This document shows, piece by piece, positions 36,436 through 45,146 of a stretch of DNA of 64,000 bases. The translations under genes were made by a program, and so were the position numbers. Location of the stretch: assembly GCF_040361275.1 (NCBI RefSeq), contig NZ_APNH01000001.1, positions 1,027,001 to 1,091,000 on the forward strand, in the 5' to 3' direction. The DNA comes from Salinisphaera sp. T31B1. Lineage in GTDB: Bacteria; Pseudomonadota; Gammaproteobacteria; Nevskiales; Salinisphaeraceae. Positions within the stretch are counted from its first letter, which is position 1, and each line of letters opens with the position of its first letter. The notes beneath the pieces are model-generated. The model had not been told where the DNA came from. It searched no databases and worked only from the letters and a program-made list of their open reading frames with translations.

Positions 36436-37014
36436 TCAGCAGTTCTCGACCGTGGCCCAGTGGTGGCTGCGGATACGCGGCCATTCGAGCTTGAGCCAGG
36501 GCGTATAGGCCGCCGGATTGTCCGCCAACTCGGCGTCCAGCCGCTCGGCCGACATAGTCTGGCAGGCCGAAATCTCGTTCGGATTGACCGATAGCGACGC
36601 GCTCGTGCGTCCGACATAGACCGAGCACAGCTCGTGTTCGGAACCGATGTCCCCGAAACGGGCGTGGTACTCGAAACGATAAAGAAACGTCAGCTCGGCA
36701 TCGACGCCCAGCTCTTCATGCAGCCGGCGTTTTGCGGCCGCATCCACGGTTTCGCCGCGCCGGGGATGGCTGCAGCAGCTGTTGGACCAGAAACCGCCCC
36801 AGAGCTGCTTGCCCGGGGCGCGCTGTTGCAGCCAGATATTATCGTCGTCGTCGAACAAAAAGATCGAGAACGCACGATGCAGCACGCCCTCGCCGAGATG
36901 CGCCTCGGCCTTGGGCTTGTAGCCGAGCACGTTGTCATCGGAATCGACCAGGATCAGCGGTTCGTCGTCGAAGGATACGACCGGTGCGGTATCGGCATCG
37001 GAGAAGTCGGACAT
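36436..37014 (-). CDS. idi: Isopentenyl-diphosphate delta-isomerase, type 1
   Basis: 192 residues, Nudix fold. The active-site cysteine is in 'WSNSCCSHPRRGE' and the catalytic glutamate in the 'FEYHARFG' region; 'HRAFSIFLFDDDDNIWLQQRA' is typical of type 1 Idi. It interconverts IPP and DMAPP, essential when IPP comes only from mevalonate. Bacterial mevalonate clusters usually carry the unrelated flavin type 2 enzyme, so type 1 here is less usual. It is the last gene of the minus-strand mevalonate operon, 25 bases after the reductase-kinase fusion. Confidence 0.94.
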   Translation of the reverse strand: MSDFSDADTAPVVSFDDEPLILVDSDDNVLGYKPKAEAHLGEGVLHRAFSIFLFDDDDNIWLQQRAPGKQLWGGFWSNSCCSHPRRGETVDAAAKRRLHEELGVDAELTFLYRFEYHARFGDIGSEHELCSVYVGRTSASLSVNPNEISACQTMSAERLDAELADNPAAYTPWLKLEWPRIRSHHWATVENC

Positions 37015-37039
37015 GGACAGTTTCCTGAAGCGCCGCGGA

Positions 37040-39325
37040 CTAGCGGACTTCCGTGATAAAGGTGTTGTAGCCGGCCGCGCGCATGGCGGATGCGATCGGC
37101 TGGGTACGGTCGGGCTCGGCCACCGCGATCATCGCGCCGCCGCCACCGCCGCCGGTGAGCTTGGCACCGAGCGCGCCGTTACGGCGAGCGATCTCTACCA
37201 GTTCCTCGATTTCCCACGACGATACCTGTAACGCGTTGAGCAGGCCATGATCGATATTCATCAGCTCGCCCAGCTCGGCGATATCGCCTTTTCTGAGTGC
37301 GTCAACGCCGGCCAAGGCCAGCTCGTCGATCTGGCTGAAGATGGTTTCATACCGCTTCGGGTTTTTCTGCCAGGCTGCGCGCACGTGGCCGACGGTCTGC
37401 ATGGTCAGTGTGGCCACACCTGACAGGCCGATGATCACCGGAATGGGCTCCGGGGTAGCCAGATCGCGAATCTCGGGGCGGGCGGTCGGGGCCGTCTTTC
37501 GGAACAGGATAGGACGACCGAACGTGGCCAGCGTATTATCGATGCCCGAGGGCGTGCCGTGGGCGATCTTTTCGCAATCGAATGCCAGATTGGAGATCTC
37601 GCGCTCGCTGATGGCCACGTCGAAACAGTCCGCCATCGCACGGATCACCGCCACCGCCAGCGCTGCCGAGGCGCCCAGGCCGTTGGCACGGGGAACACGC
37701 GGTACGACATCGACCCGCATGCCGCGATCGGCCACGCCGAGCCGTTCGGCGATGAGCGTGATCGAGGCATGCAGCGAGCTGATGCTGCGTTCGGGTTCGG
37801 ACAGCCGCATTTCCACGCCCCAGCGCGGAATCATCAGATCGATATGCTCGCGCTGGGCCCGCACCTCGGCGCGGATATCCAGCGGAATGGGCGCGGCGAT
37901 CGCATGGCGGCCGTACACCACCGAATGCTCGCCGAGCAGGATGATCTTGCCGTAACCGATATGCCCGGATGCCGCCTCGGCCTCGGCGTGTTCGATCACT
38001 TCCTGGGTATCGTCGGCCCGGCCGCGCGCCGTCGGGCCGCGGGCTTCCAGAGTGGCGATGATCTCGCGCGCCTTCCAGACCTTGATATCGCCGTCGGCGA
38101 TCAGCCGGTCGACCACGTCGTCGAACATCGCCTCGCTGGCGCCGGCGGCCATGGCGACACTGCGCGCATGCAGCGTCATGTGACCGCGCTGAATACCGTG
38201 GGTGGACAGCGCTTTGATGGCCGCGAAATTCTGTGCCAGGCCGACAGCGCCCATGACTTCGGCCAGCTCGGGCGCGGATTCTACCCCCAGCACGCGATGC
38301 GCGATCTTGACCGCCTGATTGGACTCGACCTGACCGCCGACCGTGCCGACCTTGAGTGGAATATCCAGCTCGCCGACGAGATCACCCTCGGCGTTGGCAT
38401 ACCAGCGCGTCAGCGACGCGTAGCGCCCGGTGCGCGCGGCATAGGCATGGGCGGCCGCCTCGATTGCGCGCCAGTCGTTGCCGGTGGCGATCGCTACGGC
38501 ATCGATACCGTTCATGATGCCCTTGTTGTGCGTGGTGGCCCGGTAAGGATCCATCTCGGCAAACTCGTTCGCCAGGATGATGCCGTCGCGCACCTCGATA
38601 CCGGCATAGTCGCCGGCCTCCAGCAGCGTGGTCGGGATCACGGCTCGGGCACGAACCAGTGCGCGGTCGGTCAGGTTCGACAGGATGCGCAGGAACACCT
38701 GGCCGCCGGAGATCTTCTCTATGAGCGGGGCGGCGCCCTCGCACATGGTGTTCACCAGGTTCGCACCCATCGCATCGCGCGTATCGACCAGCAGATGCAC
38801 GACCAGCATTTCGCCGTGGCTGGCGGTCGTGCCGTGAGTGATCACTTCGATATCGCGGGCGCCGCCGCCACGGGCGACCATGTTCGGGTGCAGGCTGTTG
38901 GCCAGGTTGAGGATCTCTTCGCGCGCCTGCAGCAAAGCCTGCTTGGCATGCGCGGCATGCGGCACGTTTACAACCTGGATCTGGCCGATCAGCAGGGGGC
39001 GTTCGGCGGTGACCGTGAAGCCGCCGGCGTGCCGGATGAGCTTGGCCGCGGAACTCACCGCCGCGATGATCGAGGGCTCCTCGACGACCATGGGCACAAG
39101 ATAATCGCGCCCGTTGACCTGGAAATTCAGCCCCAGGCCCATGGGCAGGCCGAACGCCCCGATCACGTTCTCGATCAGGCGATCGGCCTTGTCGGCATCC
39201 AGCAGCTGACCGCCGTCGATCAGCATCTCGTACTCGCTCTCGCCGATGACTTCGCGCTCGAGCAGCACACGCAGCCGATCGGCCACCGAAAACTTGTAGA
39301 ACTCGGGAATCCGGGAATGACTCAT
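37040..39325 (-). CDS. HMG-CoA reductase (class II)/mevalonate kinase fusion
   Basis: 761 residues in one frame. Residues 1-430 are a class II HMG-CoA reductase with all catalytic residues: Glu83 (VVEEPSII), Lys268 (THNKG), Asp284 (GNDWRA) and His386 (GHMTLHAR). After a charged linker (about 431-455), residues 456-761 are a GHMP-family mevalonate kinase: 'GYGKIILLGEHSVVYG' (457-472), 'GLGASAALA' (549-557), catalytic Asp596 in 'TPSGIDN' and 'KLTGGGGGGA' (722-731). It would turn HMG-CoA into mevalonate and then 5-phosphomevalonate. Normally these are separate genes; the known bacterial reductase fusion (MvaE) has a thiolase instead. ATG 39325 gives the conserved start; the frame open to 40003 overlaps the next gene. 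Confidence 0.93.
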   Translation of the reverse strand: MSHSRIPEFYKFSVADRLRVLLEREVIGESEYEMLIDGGQLLDADKADRLIENVIGAFGLPMGLGLNFQVNGRDYLVPMVVEEPSIIAAVSSAAKLIRHAGGFTVTAERPLLIGQIQVVNVPHAAHAKQALLQAREEILNLANSLHPNMVARGGGARDIEVITHGTTASHGEMLVVHLLVDTRDAMGANLVNTMCEGAAPLIEKISGGQVFLRILSNLTDRALVRARAVIPTTLLEAGDYAGIEVRDGIILANEFAEMDPYRATTHNKGIMNGIDAVAIATGNDWRAIEAAAHAYAARTGRYASLTRWYANAEGDLVGELDIPLKVGTVGGQVESNQAVKIAHRVLGVESAPELAEVMGAVGLAQNFAAIKALSTHGIQRGHMTLHARSVAMAAGASEAMFDDVVDRLIADGDIKVWKAREIIATLEARGPTARGRADDTQEVIEHAEAEAASGHIGYGKIILLGEHSVVYGRHAIAAPIPLDIRAEVRAQREHIDLMIPRWGVEMRLSEPERSISSLHASITLIAERLGVADRGMRVDVVPRVPRANGLGASAALAVAVIRAMADCFDVAISEREISNLAFDCEKIAHGTPSGIDNTLATFGRPILFRKTAPTARPEIRDLATPEPIPVIIGLSGVATLTMQTVGHVRAAWQKNPKRYETIFSQIDELALAGVDALRKGDIAELGELMNIDHGLLNALQVSSWEIEELVEIARRNGALGAKLTGGGGGGAMIAVAEPDRTQPIASAMRAAGYNTFITEVR

Positions 39326-39423
39326 GGGCAAGGGTGTCGGCTGGAGAGGCAGCGATGACGATACGGTCGCTGCCAAATGCATTATTTTATCGCAAACGCC
39401 CGGTCGGCGGGCCGGACGGCAAG

Positions 39424-40437
39424 TCAGGACTCTAAACGTACGCCTTCTGCGCCGAACGCGAGCGCCACGACGTGGGCACCGGCGTTTTCGAGCGCGGCCC
39501 GCAGCTGGTCCGCATCCGTGCCGCGACGCGCGAACGCCAGGCCGACATCGCCGCCCCCAGCCCCGGAGGTCTTGAACACGCCGCGATGACGGGCCGCCAG
39601 CGCATGCAGCGTGCGGTGACGCTGGACGATGATCCCGGCACCGGCGTGATGGTCGAGAGCCAGCAACGCTTCGTAGTATTCCTTGGCCAGCTGCAGAAAA
39701 CGGCTGGTCTGACTCAGCGCATGCTGCGCCGTGTCGGCCAGCCACGCCAGGCGCGCCAGATCCGCCGCATAGCCGTTTGGATCGAGCCGACCGTAGGCCT
39801 TCACCCGTGCGACCAGGTCGGCCGTGCTGGCACCGGTGCCGGTGACTACGGCCATGCCCTCGAGCGAGCCGGGCCACGTCAACGGTTGCGGGGCATGGTC
39901 GCGGACATAGCGGATCACGCCGCCGTAGACCGAGGCGGCGACATCGCCGCCGCTGCCGGCCCCGTCCTGGGCCTGCCGATGTGCACGTATCGCCAGTGCG
40001 CACAGGCGCGGTCGGGACAGCGGCAGGTTCGCTGCGATCGCCAGCGCCTGCATGAGCGCGGCCGCCACGGCCGCGCTCGAGCCCAGGCCGAGCTTGTAGC
40101 CGTCGCGGGCGAAATCACTGCTATCGATCTCCACCCGCTGGGGGGCCAATGGCGTCTCGAGCTGGTCGAACAGCACCTGGCGAACCGCAGCAAATACGCG
40201 CAGCTTATGGGCCTGTTCGGCGGTCAGCGAATCGTCGGCCACACCGTGCGGGCCGAGATCGAGATCGACGATATCCAGATTGGCCGCGTGCAGACGCCAG
40301 TGGCCGTCCTCGGCCGGCGTCAGGCCTACGCGTACCCGCCGGTCCACGGCGGTGAGCAGTGCGGGTGCGCCATCGATCACGGCATATTCGCCGACCAGGA
40401 AAAGCTTGCCCGGCGCGCTGACTTCGATCCGCTGCAT
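39424..40437 (-). CDS. mvaK2: Phosphomevalonate kinase
   Basis: 337 residues, GHMP kinase. 'VSAPGKLFLVGEYAVIDGAPAL' (motif 1) is at the N-terminus, 'KLGLGSSAAVAAAL' (motif 2) near 115-128 and 'FKTSGAGGGDVGLAF' (motif 3) near the C-terminus. Phosphomevalonate kinases share this GEYAVxxG and GLGSSAA spelling. It makes mevalonate 5-diphosphate from the product of the fusion enzyme, whose gene follows after 98 bases. It starts 3 bases after the mvaD stop, so the two are coupled. Confidence 0.9.
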   Translation of the reverse strand: MQRIEVSAPGKLFLVGEYAVIDGAPALLTAVDRRVRVGLTPAEDGHWRLHAANLDIVDLDLGPHGVADDSLTAEQAHKLRVFAAVRQVLFDQLETPLAPQRVEIDSSDFARDGYKLGLGSSAAVAAALMQALAIAANLPLSRPRLCALAIRAHRQAQDGAGSGGDVAASVYGGVIRYVRDHAPQPLTWPGSLEGMAVVTGTGASTADLVARVKAYGRLDPNGYAADLARLAWLADTAQHALSQTSRFLQLAKEYYEALLALDHHAGAGIIVQRHRTLHALAARHRGVFKTSGAGGGDVGLAFARRGTDADQLRAALENAGAHVVALAFGAEGVRLES

Positions 40438-40440
40438 GCC

Positions 40441-41424
40441 TCAGTCCAGCCGGTGTGCCGCCGGCCCCAGACCGCTGCGGCGTGCTTCGAGCACGCCCGG
40501 CACCTGCTCCAGTGCAGCGACCACGCGATCGGTATCGGCCGGCTGACATACGGCCTTGACCTGCGGTCCGGCGTCGATCGTGAAATACACGCCCACACCG
40601 TCGGCACGCAGTTGCCGCACGGCATGCATGGCCGCAACGGTGGCCGCATTCCAGTAGATCAGGCCGGGACGGGTCGAGAGCATCAGCCCGTGCAGCTTGA
40701 GACAGCTCATCTCCGACAGCGCGCCCAGTCGCGCGAAATCGCGGTCTTCGATGGCCTCGCGCATGGCCGCGAGGTCGGTCTCGGCGTGCCCTACCCAGGC
40801 GTCGTAGTAGTCCGAGCGCTGATCAAGATCCTGCATGCCCGTCGTCGAGTTCACGGACTTGCTGGTGGTGGCCGTGATCGCTACGACCACGTCGAGCGGC
40901 CAGGCGTCGGCATCGAGCAGCGGTTCGGCGAACGCGTCGGTGCCGTCGTCGCGCTCGCCGCGATGCATTTCGGCATAGCCGCCGAAGATCGAGCGTGCCG
41001 CCGAGCCGGAGCCCTGGCGGGCCAGTATCGACAGCTCGCGCGGCGAGAGATTCAGTCCGGCAGCCTGCGTAGCGGCCAGCGCCAAGGCTGCAAAGCCCGA
41101 CGCCGACGATGCCAGGCCTGCGCCGGTCGGAAAGTTGTTCCAGGATTCCACCCGAGCCCGCGCGGTGATGTCGGCGTGCTGGCGAATCCGGTCGAGAAAG
41201 CCGGTGAAACGGGCCGGATCGGTGGTGCGTCCGCCGATTTCGATCTTGTCCTGTTCGAGGCCGGAAACGAACGTCACACGGGTATCGGTGTATAACGCAT
41301 CCAGCGTGATCGATATCGATCCCACCGCCGGCAGATTCAGTGCGCTGTCTCGTTTGCCCCAGTACTTGATCAGGGCAATGTTGCTATAGGCACGGGCGGT
41401 GGCTGCATTGGGTCCGTGGCGCAT
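40441..41424 (-). CDS. mvaD: Diphosphomevalonate decarboxylase
   Basis: 327 residues. 'ATARAYSNIALIKYWGKRD' near the N-terminus, 'PAVGSISITLD', 'NNFPTGAGLASSASGFAALA' and the catalytic aspartate in 'YFTIDAGPQVKAV' are all diagnostic. It uses ATP to convert mevalonate diphosphate to IPP, the last step of the pathway. ATG 41424 begins the conserved region; the frame reaching 41934 is antisense to HMG-CoA synthase and not real. It heads the minus-strand operon mvaD, mvaK2, reductase-kinase fusion, idi. Confidence 0.95.
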   Translation of the reverse strand: MRHGPNAATARAYSNIALIKYWGKRDSALNLPAVGSISITLDALYTDTRVTFVSGLEQDKIEIGGRTTDPARFTGFLDRIRQHADITARARVESWNNFPTGAGLASSASGFAALALAATQAAGLNLSPRELSILARQGSGSAARSIFGGYAEMHRGERDDGTDAFAEPLLDADAWPLDVVVAITATTSKSVNSTTGMQDLDQRSDYYDAWVGHAETDLAAMREAIEDRDFARLGALSEMSCLKLHGLMLSTRPGLIYWNAATVAAMHAVRQLRADGVGVYFTIDAGPQVKAVCQPADTDRVVAALEQVPGVLEARRSGLGPAAHRLD

Positions 41425-41565
41425 GCGGCGGCGGCGTTCCTGGGGGCGTGAGTGCGCGTAAGGATACCCGATCGCAGCTGGAGCGCCCATGGACGGTCTA
41501 CGTGACAAGGTGCAGCATTTGCTAGCATACGAGTAAACAAGGTGCGCTTTGTGAGCGCCGCAAAC

Positions 41566-43086
41566 ATGACGAGAAAGCCGATGCCCGGAATCAGTGGACT
41601 GGCCCTTTATCTTCCGCCCTACCGCGTTCAACTGGCCGATTGGTGCAAGTGGAACGATCAGCCCTGGGACAAGATCAAGAACGTCGTCGGGCGCAGTTTT
41701 CGCATGCGCGGGCCCGAACAGAGTGTCTACACGCTGGCGGCAAATGCGGTCTGGCGACTCATTCAGGCCTACGACATCGATCCCGCCGACATCGGTTATC
41801 TGGCACTGGGGACCGAATCGAGCAGCGACAACTCGGCGGGCGCGGTCATCGTCAAGGGCATGATCGACGATGCGCTGGCCGTACACGGCCAATCGCGCGT
41901 GTCGCGCGAATGCGAAGTGCCCGAATACAAGCATGCCTGTCTGGGCGGCGTCTACGCGCTCAAGGGCGCACTACGTTATCTGGCCACCGATGGGCGTGCG
42001 CGCAAGGCGATCGTGGTGTGTTCGGACATTGCCGAGTACGAACGTGGCTCGTCCGGTGAGCCGACCCAGGGGGCCGGGGCGGTCGCAATGCTGCTCGAAG
42101 CCGAGCCGAGGCTGCTGGAGGTCGATCTGGCCGGGTCGGGCAGTGCCTCGGATTACCGCATGGTCGATTTCCGCAAGCCGTTTGCGCGTTTTCGCGGCCA
42201 GCCGCAGCGTCACGACGGCCAGATGCAGGATCTGCCGGTCTTCAACGGCCGCTATTCGACCAGCTGCTACGTGGATGCCACCCGTCATGCGATGAACGCG
42301 ATGCTGGCCAAGCAGAGCGACCGCCATGTCGACTATTTCCACAGTGTGGACGCCGTGTTCATGCATCGGCCGTATCACAGGATGCCCGCCGCCGGCTGGG
42401 CGATGGCCTATCTGTTCGCGCTCGCCGATGGCGATCAGACGTCGATCGACGAGCTGCGCGACCATTGCGCACGGGCCGAGATCGATGCCGATGCGTTGGT
42501 CGCCGAAATCGCCGGCGCCGCGCCCGATATGCGTGCCCGCGTGGCGGACGGGGCCAGCGGCGAGGATGCCTTCCCGCTGGCCGCCGAACTGCTGCGGCGC
42601 ATGCGGCATACCGATGAGTACCGCCGCCTGGTCGACGAAAAACTCTCGCTGGGCAGCGAAATGATGCGGGATCTGGGCAATCTGTATACCGCCGCGCTGC
42701 CAGCCTGGTTGGCAGCCGGTTTTGTCCAGGCCAACTGCGATGGCCTATCGATGGCCGGTCAGCGCTGGCTGGCGCTGGGCTACGGCAGCGGAGACGCGGC
42801 CGAAGCTTTGCCGATGACGGTAGTCGACGGTTGGGAAGCGGCCGCGGAACGGATCAATTTCAGCCAAGCACTCGGCACCCCGCTGGATCTGAACGCGCAC
42901 CAGTACGCTGCACTCCACGATGGCCATCCCGCCTCACTGGATCCGGTACCGGCGCGTGACGAGTTCGTCGTCGATCATATCGGGCGTCAGGACACCCCCG
43001 GCTTTCGCGATATCGGTATCGAATACTATCGCTACGTGCCGGGCGTGCGCCTGGTTCGCCGCAAGACCGCCACCGACGACCGCTAA
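41566..43086 (+). CDS. mvaS: Hydroxymethylglutaryl-CoA synthase
   Basis: 506 residues from ATG 41566 (an ATG at 41581 with a GAGAAAG site is an equally good start). Thiolase-like fold with Glu84 in 'LGTESSSDNS', nucleophile Cys125 in 'EYKHACLGGVYAL' and the catalytic histidine in 'FHSVDAVFMHRPYHRMP'. It joins acetyl-CoA and acetoacetyl-CoA to HMG-CoA, the first committed mevalonate step. At about 500 residues it is longer than the usual bacterial enzyme (about 390), with extra sequence after the His region (about 280-400). It diverges from mvaD with a 141-base promoter space. No acetoacetyl-CoA thiolase gene is in the window. Confidence 0.93.
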   Translation: MTRKPMPGISGLALYLPPYRVQLADWCKWNDQPWDKIKNVVGRSFRMRGPEQSVYTLAANAVWRLIQAYDIDPADIGYLALGTESSSDNSAGAVIVKGMIDDALAVHGQSRVSRECEVPEYKHACLGGVYALKGALRYLATDGRARKAIVVCSDIAEYERGSSGEPTQGAGAVAMLLEAEPRLLEVDLAGSGSASDYRMVDFRKPFARFRGQPQRHDGQMQDLPVFNGRYSTSCYVDATRHAMNAMLAKQSDRHVDYFHSVDAVFMHRPYHRMPAAGWAMAYLFALADGDQTSIDELRDHCARAEIDADALVAEIAGAAPDMRARVADGASGEDAFPLAAELLRRMRHTDEYRRLVDEKLSLGSEMMRDLGNLYTAALPAWLAAGFVQANCDGLSMAGQRWLALGYGSGDAAEALPMTVVDGWEAAAERINFSQALGTPLDLNAHQYAALHDGHPASLDPVPARDEFVVDHIGRQDTPGFRDIGIEYYRYVPGVRLVRRKTATDDR

Positions 43087-43130
43087 GGGGCCCCGCACCG
43101 CGAGCCGTTGTGCGGTACCCGCGGCCGCGT

Positions 43131-44171
43131 TCAGGGGCAGGGGTTGGGATTGTCGGCGTGAATCGCCTCGATGGCGCCGATGAGCTCGTCTGACAGCTCG
43201 ACTTCGGCGCTGTCGATATTGGCGGCCAGTTGGGTCAGATCGGTTGCGCCGATGATGTTGGCGGTCACGAAGCTGCGGCTGTTCACGTAGGCCAGCGCCA
43301 TCTGGGCCGGATCCACGCCATGGCGATGGGCGAGTGCCACATACTCGGCCGCCGCCTGGCTGCCGCGTTCGTTGGTGTAGCGCGAAAACCGCTCCCAGCG
43401 CGTCAGTCGTGCGCCCTCGGGCCGGGCGCCATCCAGATACTTGCCGCTGAGTACACCGAAGGCTAGCGGCGAATACGCCAGCAGACGCACATCCTCCCGT
43501 TCGGCGCATTCGGCCAGCCCGATCTCGAAGGTGCGGTTGAGCAGGGAATAGGGGTTCTGGATCGAGACGACCCGCGGCAGATCCATCGATTCCGCCGCAC
43601 GCAGAAAACGCATCAGTCCCCACGGTGTTTCGTTGGACAGGCCGATACAGCGGATTTTGCCTTCGGTGACGAGCCGGCCGAGCTCGCCGAGCGTATCTTC
43701 GATCGGTACGGCATCGTCCTCGGGATTGTGCACGTAGCCGCGCTTGCCGAAGGTATTGGTTCGTCGGTCCGGCCAGTGCAGCTGATACAGATCGAGATAA
43801 TCGGTATGCAGGCGCTCCAGGCTGGCTTCCAGGGCGCCGCGAATCTGGCGCGGCGTCAGGCGCGTCTCGAAGCCGCCCCGCAGATAATCCATGTCCGAGC
43901 GGCCGACTACCTTGCTGGCCAGCACCACGTCGTCGCGCTTGCCGGTAGCCGCCAGCCAGGAGCCGATGTACTCCTCGGTACGTCCGTGGGTATCGGCCTT
44001 GGGTGGCACCGGATACATTTCTGCGGTATCGATGAAATTGATGCCATGGTCCAGTGCATAGTCGAGCTGTGCGTGGGCTTCGTCCTCACTGTTCTGCTCG
44101 CCGAAGGTCATCGTGCCGAGACAGATCCGGCTGACGTCGATATCGCTGCGGCCGAGTTTTCGATACTGCAT
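43131..44171 (-). CDS. tas: NADP(H)-dependent aldo-keto reductase (Tas-like)
   Basis: 346 residues, TIM barrel. It has 'LGRSDIDVSRICLGTMTFG', catalytic 'FIDTAEMY' (Asp, Tyr), the lysine of 'VLASKVVG' and the histidine of 'YQLHWPDR'. The long loop 'TNTFGKRGYVHNPEDDAVPIE' split around residue 140 is typical of the E. coli Tas branch. The physiological substrate of Tas is unsettled. It converges on HMG-CoA synthase and is followed, in transcript order, by nothing else; the kinase gene upstream is 84 bases away. Confidence 0.88.
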   Translation of the reverse strand: MQYRKLGRSDIDVSRICLGTMTFGEQNSEDEAHAQLDYALDHGINFIDTAEMYPVPPKADTHGRTEEYIGSWLAATGKRDDVVLASKVVGRSDMDYLRGGFETRLTPRQIRGALEASLERLHTDYLDLYQLHWPDRRTNTFGKRGYVHNPEDDAVPIEDTLGELGRLVTEGKIRCIGLSNETPWGLMRFLRAAESMDLPRVVSIQNPYSLLNRTFEIGLAECAEREDVRLLAYSPLAFGVLSGKYLDGARPEGARLTRWERFSRYTNERGSQAAAEYVALAHRHGVDPAQMALAYVNSRSFVTANIIGATDLTQLAANIDSAEVELSDELIGAIEAIHADNPNPCP

Positions 44172-44255
44172 GCAGGCTCTCGTACTGTGGGTGGCCCGGC
44201 CTGAGTCCGGTCGGGCGGTGGAATTCTATCGGAGGTCGTTCAGGCGGCCGACCGT

Positions 44256-45146
44256 TCAGCTGCGTCCGCCGATCATGTCGCGACGACGATCGACCAGGCG
44301 CTGGACAAGGGGGCCGACGATAATCTCGATGGCCATGCGCATCTTCGTTCCGGGTACGACCAGCGTGTTGGGGCGGGACATGAAAGCGCCGTGGATCATG
44401 GTCAGCAGATAGGGAAAATCCACCTGCCAGCGCTCGGGATCGCGAAAACGGATCACTACCATGGATTCGTCGGCGTTGGGCACATCGCGCGCCACGAACG
44501 GATTGGAAGTATCGACCAGCGGGACCCGCTGGAAGTTGACATCGGTTCGCGAGAACTGCGGCGTGATATAGCGCACGTAGTCCGGCATGCGCCGCAGGAT
44601 CACCTTGGCGACATCTTCGGGCGCGTAGCCGCGCACATCGATATCGCGTCGGATCTTCTGTATCCACTCCAGATTGATGGTCGGCACCACGCCCACCATG
44701 AGGTCTACATGGCGCGCCAGATCGATCTGGTCGGTGACCGCACCGCCGTGCAAGCCTTCATAGAGCAACACGTCGGTATGGGCTTCGATCGGTGCCCAGT
44801 CGGTGAAGGTGCCCGGCTCCCGGCCGAATTCGGCGGCTTCGATTTCGTCGTGAAGATAGCGTCGTGTCTGACCGCCGCCGGTTTCTCCGTAATCGGCGAA
44901 CAGCGCCTCGAGGCGGTCGAGCCGATTGGCGGCCGGCCCGAAATGGCTGAAGTTCTCGCCGCGAATGGTCGCACGACGAACCGCGTCGGCCATTTCCCGG
45001 CGGCTATAGGCATGGTAGGCGTCGCCGTCGATGAACGCCGCACGGATGCGCTGTCGATGAAAGATATGCTCGAAAGCGACGCGCGCAGTCGAGGTGCCGG
45101 CGCCGGAGGAACCGGTTACCGCAACGATGGGGTGGAGCACGGACAT
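44256..45146 (-). CDS. prkB: Phosphoribulokinase-like kinase (PrkB)
   Basis: 296 residues. The P-loop 'VTGSSGAGTSTA' (residues 9-20) is followed by 'FIDGDAYHAYSRREM', 'HFGPAANRLDRLEALF' and 'YEGLHGG', matching the proteobacterial phosphoribulokinase-like family (E. coli PrkB). No Rubisco or Calvin gene is in the window, so CO2 fixation is not implied; the family's role in heterotrophs is unknown. ATG 45146 begins the conserved MSVLHPIVAVTG. Confidence 0.88.
   Translation of the reverse strand: MSVLHPIVAVTGSSGAGTSTARVAFEHIFHRQRIRAAFIDGDAYHAYSRREMADAVRRATIRGENFSHFGPAANRLDRLEALFADYGETGGGQTRRYLHDEIEAAEFGREPGTFTDWAPIEAHTDVLLYEGLHGGAVTDQIDLARHVDLMVGVVPTINLEWIQKIRRDIDVRGYAPEDVAKVILRRMPDYVRYITPQFSRTDVNFQRVPLVDTSNPFVARDVPNADESMVVIRFRDPERWQVDFPYLLTMIHGAFMSRPNTLVVPGTKMRMAIEIIVGPLVQRLVDRRRDMIGGRS

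Noticed and set aside
37559-41295. Two long plus-strand frames opposite the mevalonate genes
   Set aside because: Antisense to the HMGR-MVK, mvaK2 and mvaD genes, without motifs or ribosome binding sites.
44256-45146. Calvin-cycle phosphoribulokinase
   Set aside because: The sequence fits the PrkB-like branch of heterotrophs, and no Rubisco or other Calvin gene is in the window.
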